Assembly: GCF_902706185.1 (NCBI RefSeq)
Contig: NZ_CACSJM010000004.1
Span: 1 to 64,000 of the forward strand
Direction of reading: 5' to 3'
DNA: 64,000 nucleotides
DNA from: Roseomonas sp. 18066
GTDB taxonomy: Bacteria; Pseudomonadota; Alphaproteobacteria; Acetobacterales; Acetobacteraceae
Part shown: positions 8,319 through 16,972 of the stretch, in pieces
Layout of the letters: every line of letters starts with the position of its first letter
Position numbering within the stretch: the first letter of the stretch is position 1
Made by a program: the position numbers and the translations under genes
Notes under the pieces: model-generated
Databases searched by the model: none
Told to the model about the DNA's origin: nothing
Seen by the model: only the letters and a program-made list of their open reading frames with translations

Positions 8319-9582
8319 CTGGCGGAGACCCGCCGCCTGCATCCTCGGGCTTCTGATGCTGGCGGGCTGCGGCCTTGCGCGCGCGCCCGGAGACAATGCG
8401 ACGGACACCCTGCCCATGCGGGTCGTAGGCGCCCCGTCGCCGCCGCTGGATGCGCAGCGCTTCGACGAGGCGGTAGCCAGCCTGACCGTGGCCTTGATCG
8501 ACCGGGCGCAGCTGGATCCTGCGGACCAGGCCACCGGACACATGCTGGTCGTCGACCCGCTGATCGACCGGGCCACCGGGGAGCAGACGGCCAGCACCCG
8601 AGCGATGGAACGGCGGATTGGCACGGTGCTGCGCGAGCGCTATCCCGACATACGGCTGGCGCCACTGAGCGCTGCCAACCTCGCTGCCAAGCCTCTGGTG
8701 CTGCTGGGGGCGATCACGGCCGTTGCCGATGCCGGGATCATCCCGCCGACGACGCAAGCCGATCCGAAGGTCTATCGCATCTGGGCGGTGCTGGGAGACC
8801 TGCGCACGGGCAAGGTGGTCTCCCATGAGACGGCCTGGGTCCGCGCCGAAGAGGTCGATGCGGCCCGCACCGTCTTCTATCAGGACAGTCCCGGATGGGG
8901 CCCGGACGCCGTCGTCAGCGCCTATCTGAAGACCTGCGCTTCCAACGCGGGCGACCCCATCGACCCGCAATACCTGGCTTCTTTGGAAGCGCAGGCCTTT
9001 GCTGCCGACGGCACCAGAGCCTACGAGCAGGGCGAGTTTGGCGCGGCGCTCGTGGCCTATACGGAGGCGCTGAACCGGCCAGGCGGCGACCAGCTCAGGG
9101 TGCGCAATGGCCTGTATCTCAGCAACCGCGCGCTGGCACGGCCTGTTGCCGCAGAGGAGGCCTTTGCCGGGCTGGTCGACCATGGCCTGAACCGCGGCCG
9201 TCTGGCGATGAAGTTTCTGTTCCAGCCGGGCACGGCGAAGGTCTCGGCGAACGGAGCCACCGGCCGCGAGTATCCGATGTGGCTGCGCCAGATCGCACGG
9301 CGGACCGCGCCGCGGAACGTCTGCCTGGCGATGACTGGCCATGCCAGCGCGACAGGGTCCGCGGCAAGGAACCTCCTGCTGTCGGCGGAACGCGCGGAGG
9401 CGGTGCGCAGCGGCCTGGTGACGGTGCAACCTCAACTGCGAACGCGCACCAGCGCATCGGGCGTCGGGGCTTCAGAGCCGCTCGTCGGCAGCGGAAGGGA
9501 CGACGCGACGGATGCGCTGGATCGTCGCGTGGAGTTTCAGCCCCAGGCTTGCGTGCCACAACTGGCCGAGGTCACAAACTAA
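8281..9582 (+). CDS. outer-membrane lipoprotein with C-terminal OmpA-like domain
   Basis: This 433-aa protein starts with a lipoprotein signal whose lipobox is LMLAGC near residues 26-31. The N-terminal half contains a region matching curli-type or TPR-associated lipoproteins (RAMERRIGTVLRERYPDI; VYRIWAVLGDLRTGKVV). A TPR-like pair follows (AYEQGEFGAALVAYTEAL), then an OmpA-like peptidoglycan-binding domain (FQPGTAKVSA, LAMTGHASATGS, LLLSAERAEAVRSGL, DRRVEFQP). The start is set by GAGGAG seven bases upstream and by the lipobox. It probably anchors or organises the exported product of this operon at the outer membrane or cell wall (inference). Confidence 0.82.
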   Translation: MQTNDSFARAAASWRRPAACILGLLMLAGCGLARAPGDNATDTLPMRVVGAPSPPLDAQRFDEAVASLTVALIDRAQLDPADQATGHMLVVDPLIDRATGEQTASTRAMERRIGTVLRERYPDIRLAPLSAANLAAKPLVLLGAITAVADAGIIPPTTQADPKVYRIWAVLGDLRTGKVVSHETAWVRAEEVDAARTVFYQDSPGWGPDAVVSAYLKTCASNAGDPIDPQYLASLEAQAFAADGTRAYEQGEFGAALVAYTEALNRPGGDQLRVRNGLYLSNRALARPVAAEEAFAGLVDHGLNRGRLAMKFLFQPGTAKVSANGATGREYPMWLRQIARRTAPRNVCLAMTGHASATGSAARNLLLSAERAEAVRSGLVTVQPQLRTRTSASGVGASEPLVGSGRDDATDALDRRVEFQPQACVPQLAEVTN

Positions 9583-9762
9583 AGCTGGCTGACGCATTTA
9601 GCGGCTAAAGATGCATGGAGCGGCAACGGCACGCGAATCAAAATGGGGATGGCGGACGACCTCAAAGCAGGCCGGTCGGTAGTCTAGGATCCCGGTTACA
9701 TCCTCAGCCACCTGCCGCAGCGCACCGCCACAACTACGATAGGCGCAACCTCTGGATGACAG

Positions 9763-10299
9763 GTGCTCAAGCGCCAGATGCGCATCCGCCTGGCTGGTAT
9801 TGACGCGGCAGAGAGCCGACAGCCCTATCGGACGCGAGCCCAGCAGGAGTTCTCGGGCCTGGCGTTCGGCAAGAAAGGCCGCATCGAAATGCAGGACACT
9901 GACCGCTACGGGAGAACGGTCGGCACCTTATTCATCGGTGCGCTGAACGTGAACCGGGAAATGGTTCGGCGCGGGGCGGCGCGGGTGTACGCTCAGTACA
10001 ACCTTGATCCGGTGCTGCCGCGCCTCGAGGTGCGGGCCCGAGAAGCTCGCGTCGGCCTTTGGACCCCGCCGGAGCATGAGCGCCGAGCTCCCTGGAACTG
10101 GCGCCACTCGGGCGGTGCCTTCGGCCGGGCCGAAGCTCAGTGCTACTTCCGTCAGTGCGGAGTGACGCGGCTGGATGGAACCCGAGACGGTATCCCGTGC
10201 GAGCGTCTCGGTCGGTGGGTCGGTGACAGAGGCCGCGACGACAAGCTGCGACGCCTCTTGGGAAACCGACTCCGCACTCCCGCCCTGTGGTCCGGCTAA
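9763..10299 (+). CDS. thermonuclease-family protein with Excalibur-like tail, N-terminally incomplete
   Basis: The 178-aa product contains SNase motifs: RIRLAGIDAAESR (active-site Arg, Asp and Glu) and DRYGRTVGTLF (second active-site Arg). The C-terminus has CYFRQCG followed by LDGTRDGIPCERL, which fits the Excalibur calcium-binding motif often fused to SNase domains. The N-terminal strand with the Asp-Gly-Asp-Thr Ca-binding segment, still visible in the remnant at 1577, is absent: an in-frame TGA sits two codons before the GTG start. The gene may therefore be truncated or frameshifted. No signal peptide is visible. It could be an inactive remnant despite the long open frame. Confidence 0.65.
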   Translation: MLKRQMRIRLAGIDAAESRQPYRTRAQQEFSGLAFGKKGRIEMQDTDRYGRTVGTLFIGALNVNREMVRRGAARVYAQYNLDPVLPRLEVRAREARVGLWTPPEHERRAPWNWRHSGGAFGRAEAQCYFRQCGVTRLDGTRDGIPCERLGRWVGDRGRDDKLRRLLGNRLRTPALWSG

Positions 10300-10741
10300 A
10301 GGCTGCAGGGGTGAGCTCCATGCAAGGCTTCAACCTTCCGGCCACCTGCTTCAAGCCGCTGACCGCGACCGGCGCCAAGGTCGGTAAGTTTGGCAGCGCT
10401 TCCGCACCGTTGAGGTTAATATCGTTGCATTCCAACTCGTAGGCCCGAGCCTTCGCACGCGGCGCGCGGAGGGTGTTCTACGGCGCAGATGCTCCGCCTC
10501 CGTCCGGGGCGTCAACGTCCACTCAGAAGCTGAAGGCCAAGCTCTGCCAATTGCCTTCAGCACTGGGTGGTGGAAGCAAGCTGTCCAATGAGGTCTTACA
10601 TCACCCATATTCGGAGATCTGCTTGGTGGGGCTGCTAATGGCATGGCGAGCGGAAACTAGGTGCCATCCAGATCGTCTTGCTTGATAGCCTCCTGATGGC
10701 CTTGGTCGCAGGCTGGTAAATCAAGAAGACTGGAGAAGACG
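10300..10741. other. intergenic, nothing recognised
   Basis: Short frames on both strands show no family resemblance. The end of the region carries GGAGAAGAC directly before the ATG at 10742, the ribosome-binding site of the next gene. Confidence 0.45.
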
Positions 10742-11176
10742 ATGGCAAAGACGACGATCGCCGATTTGTCCAAAATGATGGCCGACATTGATTTCGCAAC
10801 GATGTCGACCACCGCCGTCACGGGCGGCATCACCTCGCGCCCGATGAGCAACAACCGCGATGTCGAATTTCAAGGCGATGCCTACTTCTTCGCCTACGAA
10901 AGCTCCGCAAAGATAGCAGAGATCGAGCGGGATGCAGGTACGAGCCTTAGCTATGCCGGTTCGAAGGGACTATTGGCAGGCACTCCAATCTTTATCACTG
11001 TGAAGGGCCACTCCACCCTCATCAGAAACAAGGCAGATTTTGCGGCTCACTGGGCAAAGGAGCTTGACCGTTGGTTCCCGCAGGGCATCGACACACCGGG
11101 TGTCATCCTCATCAAGGTTCACGCCGCCAATATTCGATACTGGATCGGCGAGGAGCAGGGCGAGCTGACCTTCTGA
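10742..11176 (+). CDS. PNPOx-like split-barrel FMN-binding protein (general stress protein 26 type)
   Basis: This 144-aa protein has the pyridoxamine-phosphate-oxidase-like split-barrel pattern: an N-terminal helix, TAVTGGITSRPMSN (barrel strand and ribityl-phosphate contact), DAYFFAYESSAKIAEIERD and VILIKVHAANIRYWIG at the C-terminus. Members bind flavin or heme and are linked to general stress; the exact substrate is unknown. The ribosome-binding site GGAGAAGAC precedes the ATG. It is a single gene with lower GC than the flanking operon. Confidence 0.85.
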   Translation: MAKTTIADLSKMMADIDFATMSTTAVTGGITSRPMSNNRDVEFQGDAYFFAYESSAKIAEIERDAGTSLSYAGSKGLLAGTPIFITVKGHSTLIRNKADFAAHWAKELDRWFPQGIDTPGVILIKVHAANIRYWIGEEQGELTF

Positions 11177-11501
11177 CGAAGCACGAAGGCCCTTCCAGCT
11201 ATTTGGATAGGCTGTGCTTACGGCACGGTCCAGTAGTCGAGCACGCGTGACAGCGCTTTTCTCGTCGTGCGAGGTAGGGCATAGCTATACCCAGCAAACC
11301 TAAGTTGCCGATGTTTTCTCACGGTCGGGGCACCAGTGTAGCGCTGAGGAAGTGCTGATTTTCCGGTAGCTGGCCTGCCAATCGCCATTGTGGACAGCTA
11401 CCTGCGCCAAGAGCCAATCGTCCAAGGTGCAGTGGCTGACAGCCAGGTACGATTCTCGGCAGCGCGTGTTGATGAAGAGGCTTCAACAGAAAGGACACGT
11501 C
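11177..11501. other. intergenic, nothing recognised
   Basis: No supported gene. It ends with AAAGGACACGTC, which provides the ribosome-binding site for the gene at 11502. Confidence 0.45.
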
Positions 11502-11870
11502 ATGGACGATGCACGAATCTGGGAATTTGAGGAAAGCCTCTGGACCGCAGATCCAGAGCATTACCGAAGCAGCATCAGCGAAGAATGCCTCATGGTCCTG
11601 CCGGAAGCCCCATTTATCATGGGACGGGATAAGGCAGTTGAAGCCGTGACGCAGTCGCCGCGATGGACCAGTGTGTCATTTTCCGCGCAGCAGGTCCGTC
11701 GTCCCCAGGAGGGACTGATCGTCATCGCCTATCAGGTCCACGCCAAGAAGGGCGAGGATGTTTCATATGAGGCATTCTGCACCTCGGTTTATCGACGTCT
11801 CTCGCACGAGCGTTGGGATGTTATCCAGCACCAACAGACGCCACCGATAAAGGTGACTTCGCGAGATTGA
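11502..11870 (+). CDS. NTF2-like / DUF4440-type small protein
   Basis: This 122-aa protein fits the SnoaL/DUF4440 cone-shaped alpha-beta fold: WEFEESLWTADPEHYRSSIS (first helix pair), EECLMVLPEAPFIMGRDKAV, then beta strands VSFSAQQVRR, LIVIAYQVHA and SVYRRLSHERWDVIQHQQTP. Members act as small-molecule isomerases or immunity-like binding proteins; no specific role can be given. The start at 11502 follows AAAGGA with good spacing. The reading frame extends upstream but without family resemblance. Confidence 0.75.
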   Translation: MDDARIWEFEESLWTADPEHYRSSISEECLMVLPEAPFIMGRDKAVEAVTQSPRWTSVSFSAQQVRRPQEGLIVIAYQVHAKKGEDVSYEAFCTSVYRRLSHERWDVIQHQQTPPIKVTSRD

Positions 11871-12030
11871 TGCTGAAGACGAGAAAAGATGGGTCACGTG
11901 GCGTGGCCACGCCCTAGTCGGTACAGGTGGCGTTGCCCTTCTCATCTATCATGGCTGCGCCTGCCTGCTGCGGCAGCGACCTGCGGGCCTCCGGCCACCA
12001 CCGCAGTAAAGCCCTCCAGATATTCCGGCT

Positions 12031-13044
12031 TCAGCCTTGTGCCACCGAGGCTGTCAAAGCTTTCTGCAGCAGATGCTGGGACAAGTCCCGAGTACCTGCC
12101 AGGCGGCGCTTGATGATCCAGTCGATAGGCCGGGCGCCCTTGAAAGGTGCCTCTGCAAGCGGTGCACTCACCCAGGCCGATGACTGTTTGGCCAAGGTGT
12201 TCAAAGTGGCCTCGATGTTCTGCAGCGCCTGAAGCAGTCCAGCCTCTTCCGAGCTCAGCTTGAAGCGAGGCCGTTGGCCTTTCGAGGTCAGTTCCCGCCC
12301 GCGGTCGAGCAGCCGCAGTGCACTGCCATCCTCGACGCCCCATCGATCCATCAAGGCCCAGAACGTATTTGAGGTCAGGCCCGGCGCTGTCCTCGTCCTC
12401 GAAGGAGACGTCCCCGGCCGAGACAGCGTGTCGCGGCGCCCGGGTCCAGTCGAGGAGGACTGCGGCATAGACCTGCGGCCTCGTAGCTGTACGACATTGG
12501 ATCCCTTTTTGTCTCCCTCGCGCCCGGCTCGCTGGGACTGCAGCTTCTGGGCCGCTGCGTACGTGTTGGGTGGCGCCTTCGGCGGCGGCGGCGGCTCGGG
12601 TTCTGGCGGCGCTGCGCGAGCAGCCGGTCGCGAGCCCTCGAGGTCGACGCCGAAAGCCAGGCAGAGCTCGGCCAGCGCCTCCTTTGTCATTTTGATAGCT
12701 TTGTTGACAAGCGTCGCGCTCGGAGGCTGCCGAGGACTTCCATCATCCTGAAGTGCATGCCGGTATCCCGTTTCCGCCACCAGCGCTTGCAGCTTTTCGA
12801 CAGCAGGAAAGTGGTTCGGAATCGCGTGCCAGCGCGCCTCGCCTTCTCCATCAAACCGGCCCACCGCCGATGCGCTCAGGGCGGCGCCCATTTTCAGAAC
12901 GGCGGCGTGCACGAGCGTTCTCGCACTCCTTGCGCTCCGGCTGCGGACCAACTTCCGAGCGTCTTCCAGATCGGCGGCAGCCATCCGCAGCAGATTGCCA
13001 ATTGCGCGCCGTAAGGTGGCCGGACCCGCCGCTCTATCCGCCAT
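12031..13044 (-). CDS. HEPN-like plus DUF2384 (Xre/MbcA/ParS toxin-binding) domain protein
   Basis: This 337-aa protein has two parts. The N-terminal about 130 residues are helical (AAADLEDARKLVRS, RSARTLVHAAV, HAIPNHFPAVEKLQ) and resemble HEPN domains, including an R-x6-H arrangement. A proline-rich linker follows. The C-terminal about 110 residues match the DUF2384 antitoxin toxin-binding domain: FWALMDRWGVEDGSALRLLD, then FKLSSEEAGLLQAL, then FKGARPIDWIIKRRLAG. DUF2384 domains normally sit behind a Xre helix-turn-helix and neutralise RES toxins; no RES gene is adjacent. The ATG overlaps the SRAP stop by one base (TGATG), so the two genes are coupled. The HEPN assignment is tentative; the DUF2384 match is stronger. 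Confidence 0.65.
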   Translation of the reverse strand: MADRAAGPATLRRAIGNLLRMAAADLEDARKLVRSRSARSARTLVHAAVLKMGAALSASAVGRFDGEGEARWHAIPNHFPAVEKLQALVAETGYRHALQDDGSPRQPPSATLVNKAIKMTKEALAELCLAFGVDLEGSRPAARAAPPEPEPPPPPKAPPNTYAAAQKLQSQRAGREGDKKGSNVVQLRGRRSMPQSSSTGPGRRDTLSRPGTSPSRTRTAPGLTSNTFWALMDRWGVEDGSALRLLDRGRELTSKGQRPRFKLSSEEAGLLQALQNIEATLNTLAKQSSAWVSAPLAEAPFKGARPIDWIIKRRLAGTRDLSQHLLQKALTASVAQG

Positions 13045-13700
13045 CAAAACGTCTCCGGCGCCGGATCCGTCCGATTGCCCCTGGCTACGACGTCCATCCG
13101 CTCATCCGGCAGTGGCCGCTGCAACTCGCGGGCTACTTGCCAGGGCGCTTCCAGCCAGGTGGTCATTTCGTCACGCGTCGTTAGCAGCACCGGCATGGCC
13201 TTCGGGCGGATGGCGCCGACGGTCTCGTTCGGATCGCAGGTTAGGAAACCATAAAGATTGTGCTCCCCCTCGACCGGGTTCGACTTCGGGCCGCGCGTCC
13301 CGGTCCACTGCGTCCATATCCCCGCGAAGGCGAAGAGCGGCCGCTCCGGCGCCAGGCCGAACCAGACCGGCGTCTTCTTGGGCTTCGTGTCGGCCCATTC
13401 CGAGAATGAGGTGGCAGGCACCAGGCAGCGGTGCGCGGGCCCGAGCCACCGGCGCCAGTGCGGGCTGTGGGTGTTGCGGATGTTGGTCACGGGGTGGCCA
13501 CCGTACTGCTCGGGCCCGGGCATTCCCCAGCGCATCATGGTCAACTCGCGCCCGCCGTCCTGGCACTGACGCACCACCGGCGCCATGGCATCAGGGTAGA
13601 TGGCGGGCAGCGGCGGAAGGTTTCCCGTGCGGTCATGAAGCGCCCGGGTCAGTTCCAGGATGGCGCGCTGGTTGCTTGTCATCGAGTAGAGGTTGCACAC
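13044..13700 (-). CDS. SRAP-domain protein (YedK/HMCES type), catalytic His replaced
   Basis: This 218-aa protein belongs to the SRAP family, which crosslinks abasic sites in single-stranded DNA through the N-terminal Cys2. It keeps MCNLYSMT (Cys2 exposed after Met removal), the NIRNT segment (usual NARSE), and SFSEW with the catalytic Glu. The family's catalytic His lies just before the PKAMPV segment; here it reads AIRPKAMPV, with Arg in place of His. The split copy at 18754-20450 keeps AIHPKAMPV. The substitution may abolish peptidase-like release chemistry while leaving DNA binding. It is coupled downstream to the HEPN/DUF2384 gene. Confidence 0.88.
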   Translation of the reverse strand: MCNLYSMTSNQRAILELTRALHDRTGNLPPLPAIYPDAMAPVVRQCQDGGRELTMMRWGMPGPEQYGGHPVTNIRNTHSPHWRRWLGPAHRCLVPATSFSEWADTKPKKTPVWFGLAPERPLFAFAGIWTQWTGTRGPKSNPVEGEHNLYGFLTCDPNETVGAIRPKAMPVLLTTRDEMTTWLEAPWQVARELQRPLPDERMDVVARGNRTDPAPETF

Positions 13701-14032
13701 AGCAGTTCACCCTATTTCGAGGATTCCATCTTGCCACTGACGCTGGTGCCTTGGCAGAGGTCTGACAACAAGGCGCGGGCACACGGCCGACCAGAGTGGC
13801 GGGAGCTGGCGAAGCCGCGCTCAGTGTGTTGATCGCAAGCCCTATGGTTCTCTCCCCTGCCCGGCACCCGAGCAGTCAGGCAGGGAACGAAGTTCACCGG
13901 GACACCCCAGGTTATTCCCCACATTGCAGCCTCCCACGCTGAGAGGTTTGCTCCTGACGGCCAGGCTGCATCACGCTCAGCTCGCCTGCGGCTTCGGCGA
14001 AGGCAGTCAAAATAGACTGCCTTCCCCTCCTC
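13701..14032. other. intergenic, nothing recognised
   Basis: No supported gene. It contains the promoter side of the SRAP gene and the 3' side of the oxidoreductase gene. Confidence 0.45.
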
Positions 14033-15328
14033 TCAGAGGATGCCGTCGGGCAGAGAACGGAACATGTCGCGGCGTGGCTGCGGCGGCAGGGCGACTGGCT
14101 GGCCACTGGCGGCGCTGCTGTAGATGGCCTCCATCACCATATGATCCTGGAGACCTTCTTCGCCGGGCGTGCGCGGGCGGCTGCCCTGCAGGACGCATTG
14201 TGCCATGTGGTCGATCTCTGCGGCGAACTGGTTCTTCGGCGGTAGGATGATGGCGCCCCGCTGATCCTGGCCATCCAGGTTGCGCGCCAGGTAGAGCTCC
14301 TGCCCCTGGTACTTGTAGGCATTTGGCATGTCGATCGTAGCCGCTGCTAGGTTCAACCGCTGGTATTTGTCGTCACGCGCGCCGTAGCTGGTGAAGCAGT
14401 TGGCGATGAAGCCGGAAGGGAAACGGAGCGTGAAGGAAACCGTCTCCTCCACCTCGGCATAGCGTGCGTCGCCCGCCGGGCTGAACAGGCTGGCATGGAC
14501 CTGGACTGGCTCCTCACCGCTCAGGAATCGCGCCGTGTTCAGGCAGTAAAGCCCGATGTCCGGCAGTGCTCCGCCGCCTGCCATTGCCTTCTTGTGCCGC
14601 CATTGCTGCGTGCCATTCGCAGCGACGGTCTGCACATTCACAGCCGTCATGCCAACCAGACGGCCGAAGTCACCGCTTCGAATGATGCGCAGCGCCGCCA
14701 GATTGTGCGGCTGGTACTGGATGCGATATGCGACCATCAGCTTCACCGCCGCGCGCTCGCAGGCAGCTATCATGTCGCGGGCCTCTTCCGCGCTATTCGC
14801 CAATGGCTTCTCGCAGAGAACATGTTTGCCTGCCGCGGCGGCACGCTCGACGTACTCGCGATGCATACCGTTGGGCAGAACGACGTAAACCACTCTAACG
14901 TCCGGATTATCGCGAAGCCTGTCGAATGATGCGTAATCATAGCAGGAGGCTTCAGGGATGCCGTATTGCTTTGCCACCGCCTGCAGCTTGTCAGGGGTTC
15001 CGGAGACCAATGCTGCGGGCCTGGCAAATCCACATTCCGCAAATGCAGGGAGGAGTTCCTCGAGACTGAGGCGCCCCAGGCCGACAATGGCGAAGCCCAC
15101 CCGCTGAGCCGGTGGCAGCGGAGCTGGCGGCGGCGGGGTGCTTGGATCTGCGGCCGCACGCCAGTTGGGGAACTCGACCTTACCGTCGGTGACGCGGCCT
15201 ATGTCGACCTCAGTCGGCGGAGAATAGCCCGTTTGTCCCGCGGCAGGTCCGCCGAGTAGGAGGCCTGTCAGGGCGCCTCCCATCTGAAGCACTCCTCGAC
15301 GGCGACTTGGCAGAATTCGATTCAACAT
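14033..15328 (-). CDS. Gfo/Idh/MocA-family NAD(P)-dependent oxidoreductase, Tat-exported
   Basis: This 431-aa protein starts with a twin-arginine signal (SRRRGVLQMGGALTG). The Rossmann nucleotide-binding motif is VGFAIVGLGRLSLEELLPAF near residue 77, followed by the family EKP motif (KHVLCEKPLANS) and a C-terminal beta-sheet domain (GGGALPDIGLYCLNTARFL). The layout is that of the periplasmic glucose-fructose oxidoreductase of Zymomonas, which keeps its NADP tightly bound; the substrate here is unknown. It is monocistronic. Confidence 0.9.
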   Translation of the reverse strand: MLNRILPSRRRGVLQMGGALTGLLLGGPAAGQTGYSPPTEVDIGRVTDGKVEFPNWRAAADPSTPPPPAPLPPAQRVGFAIVGLGRLSLEELLPAFAECGFARPAALVSGTPDKLQAVAKQYGIPEASCYDYASFDRLRDNPDVRVVYVVLPNGMHREYVERAAAAGKHVLCEKPLANSAEEARDMIAACERAAVKLMVAYRIQYQPHNLAALRIIRSGDFGRLVGMTAVNVQTVAANGTQQWRHKKAMAGGGALPDIGLYCLNTARFLSGEEPVQVHASLFSPAGDARYAEVEETVSFTLRFPSGFIANCFTSYGARDDKYQRLNLAAATIDMPNAYKYQGQELYLARNLDGQDQRGAIILPPKNQFAAEIDHMAQCVLQGSRPRTPGEEGLQDHMVMEAIYSSAASGQPVALPPQPRRDMFRSLPDGIL

Positions 15329-15630
15329 ACTGTCTCCGTTGCGTTGGCATGCACTGGAGAACGCTTGAAGTCTCGTCGAGATTACGTCGCAGACGACGCG
15401 AACATCTGACCCAAATAGCGCATGACGGCTCAGCTTTCTTGGGCTCGACTATATTTGGCCATTTGTTCGCTCATTGGGATGAGCCACCGGCGTTCGCAGG
15501 GCACCTTCACTGGGCTTAGTATCCGTGGGCTCCCTCCGCTGGATTCGTGTAGAAGATTGCGACCTTGTTCCCCAGGGGATGGCGGAGATACCTCAGCCGC
15601 CAGCCTCGACCCGGCTTTTGTCAGCTTTAC

Positions 15631-15795
15631 CTAGCGCGTCGTGTGCTCGGCCAGCCAAATGCCGAGACGGGTTTCCAGGGCGGCAATGCGCTTGGCGACC
15701 ACAGTCGCGTGCCGCTCTAGGACCCGTCCGGCCCCAACGAAGGAGCCTTGCTCTGCGACCGCGAGCTAAGCCCTGATTTTCGTCGAGATGATCGC
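15631..15795 (-). pseudogene. LysR-type regulator N-terminal remnant
   Basis: Read on the minus strand, this gives LAVAEQGSFVGAGRVLERH and VVAKRIAALETRLGIWLAE, the winged helix-turn-helix of LysR regulators. A TAG replaces the usual Phe codon before the motif. The frame ends at a TAG (15631-15633) right after the recognition region, so only about 45 residues of the gene survive. Confidence 0.6.
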
Positions 15796-15862
15796 TTCCC
15801 AGGTCGTACACGGCCTCGGCAAAGAGGCGAGATGCCTCAAGGGCAACTCAGCCGCGCTGCGC

Positions 15863-16162
15863 CTATGAAGTCGACCCGGATAACCCGCTTAGGGACCGAT
15901 TAGGCAGCGCTTCAATGGCACCGAGCAAACCGCCGACCTGCCGAAGCGCCTTTGTCAGATCGTGCACGGATGGGGCGCCGATGCACAGCCGTAGGCCGCA
16001 CATCTCGGCCGTTGGGCAGGTCGATGTTGAGGCGGGTGGCGTCGCCAGGATGCCGAGCGCCTGCGAGGCACCGTCCAGTTGCTCCGCCGACCGGCGCGAC
16101 ATCGGCAGCCAGACGTGGTAGCCGACCTGCCCCGGTGCCCGCATCGCCGCTCCAGCCCGATG
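15863..16162 (-). pseudogene. MocR/GntR-aminotransferase-type regulator C-terminal remnant
   Basis: The minus-strand frame reads GYHVWLPMSRRSAEQLDGAS, then GLRLCIGAPSVHDLTKALRQ, the end of the aminotransferase-like domain of MocR regulators. Everything upstream is missing: the DehI-like gene's 3' end abuts it. It is a truncated remnant without a start. Confidence 0.55.
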
Positions 16163-16972
16163 TCAGCGAAGGTGCCGCACTGGTGTGGGCCGCCGCAGTA
16201 GAAGGCCCACGACACTCAGGTCCGCGATGAGGCGTCCGGTGAACGCCTCCAGCGCGCCGAGGGTGGCCTCGCGCTGTTCAGCAGGGAAGACGCCCGGCGG
16301 GCGCAGCGCGGGCAGCAGGCGGGCTGCAGTAGCGTCAGCCATGTCGATGAGAACCGACCGCCCATCTGCCAGAAGGCCTGTTTCGCTGACCTTGGAGAGC
16401 GCGGCGTGTAGCGGAGGAAGCAGGTCCGGCCAAAGCGCGAGGTGCCGATAGAGGCTGGGAATGGCCCGGGCGCCCTCCTCGCCGTGCAGGGCCGCCAGCT
16501 TCCGCACCATCAAGGAAGTTTCGGGCTCCAGCCTGTCCAGCCGGGGCATGCCTGGCACGGACGCGAGCGGCGCGGGAGCACCGGATTGCCGCTCCAGCAG
16601 GCCGCCGCCACCAGCGGCTTGACCGGCCATCGCCTTCCTCAAAGCCGTGAGCAGCTGCAGGTTGGTGGTGTTGCCACGGTTGTAGATGTCGACGACGGCC
16701 GCCTGGTCAGCGGTCAGGGTTGGGAGCGCGGGCGCCATGTCGCCCGCTAGTTGCCAAAGCCGCTGGCCCATCCTGTCCTGTCCCTGCAGGACCTCGAGCG
16801 ACCGCATGACCGGCCGGACGGTGGACCATGCCCAGGGCAGCACACCCGGCAGGGCTGCGAAGTGCCGCCAAATGAGATTGACCAAGGGGAGCCCGAGCTC
16901 CTGACGAAGCTCCGCATAGATGGCAGCGGTTTCTCCTGCGGCATCGGCTTCATGGATTTCGGCAATCGTCAT
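16163..16972 (-). CDS. DehI-like halocarboxylic acid dehalogenase family protein
   Basis: The 269-aa all-helical protein matches the DehI family: AEIHEADAAGETAAIYAEL, GLPLVNLIWRHFAALPGVLP, WAWSTVRPVM in the first repeat, and ALHGEEGARAIPSLYRHLAL in the second pseudo-repeat. DehI enzymes hydrolyse D- and L-2-haloacids, but many homologues are uncharacterised and the two catalytic residues cannot be confirmed here. The start at 16972 is chosen for the strong GGGGAGGAG motif; an upstream in-frame extension to 17104 lacks resemblance. Confidence 0.78.
   Translation of the reverse strand: MTIAEIHEADAAGETAAIYAELRQELGLPLVNLIWRHFAALPGVLPWAWSTVRPVMRSLEVLQGQDRMGQRLWQLAGDMAPALPTLTADQAAVVDIYNRGNTTNLQLLTALRKAMAGQAAGGGGLLERQSGAPAPLASVPGMPRLDRLEPETSLMVRKLAALHGEEGARAIPSLYRHLALWPDLLPPLHAALSKVSETGLLADGRSVLIDMADATAARLLPALRPPGVFPAEQREATLGALEAFTGRLIADLSVVGLLLRRPTPVRHLR

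Noticed and set aside
9588-9612. Terminator hairpin after the secretion operon
   Set aside because: GCATTTAGC and GCTAAAGATGC pair only with a bulge and a minimal loop, and no T-tract follows.
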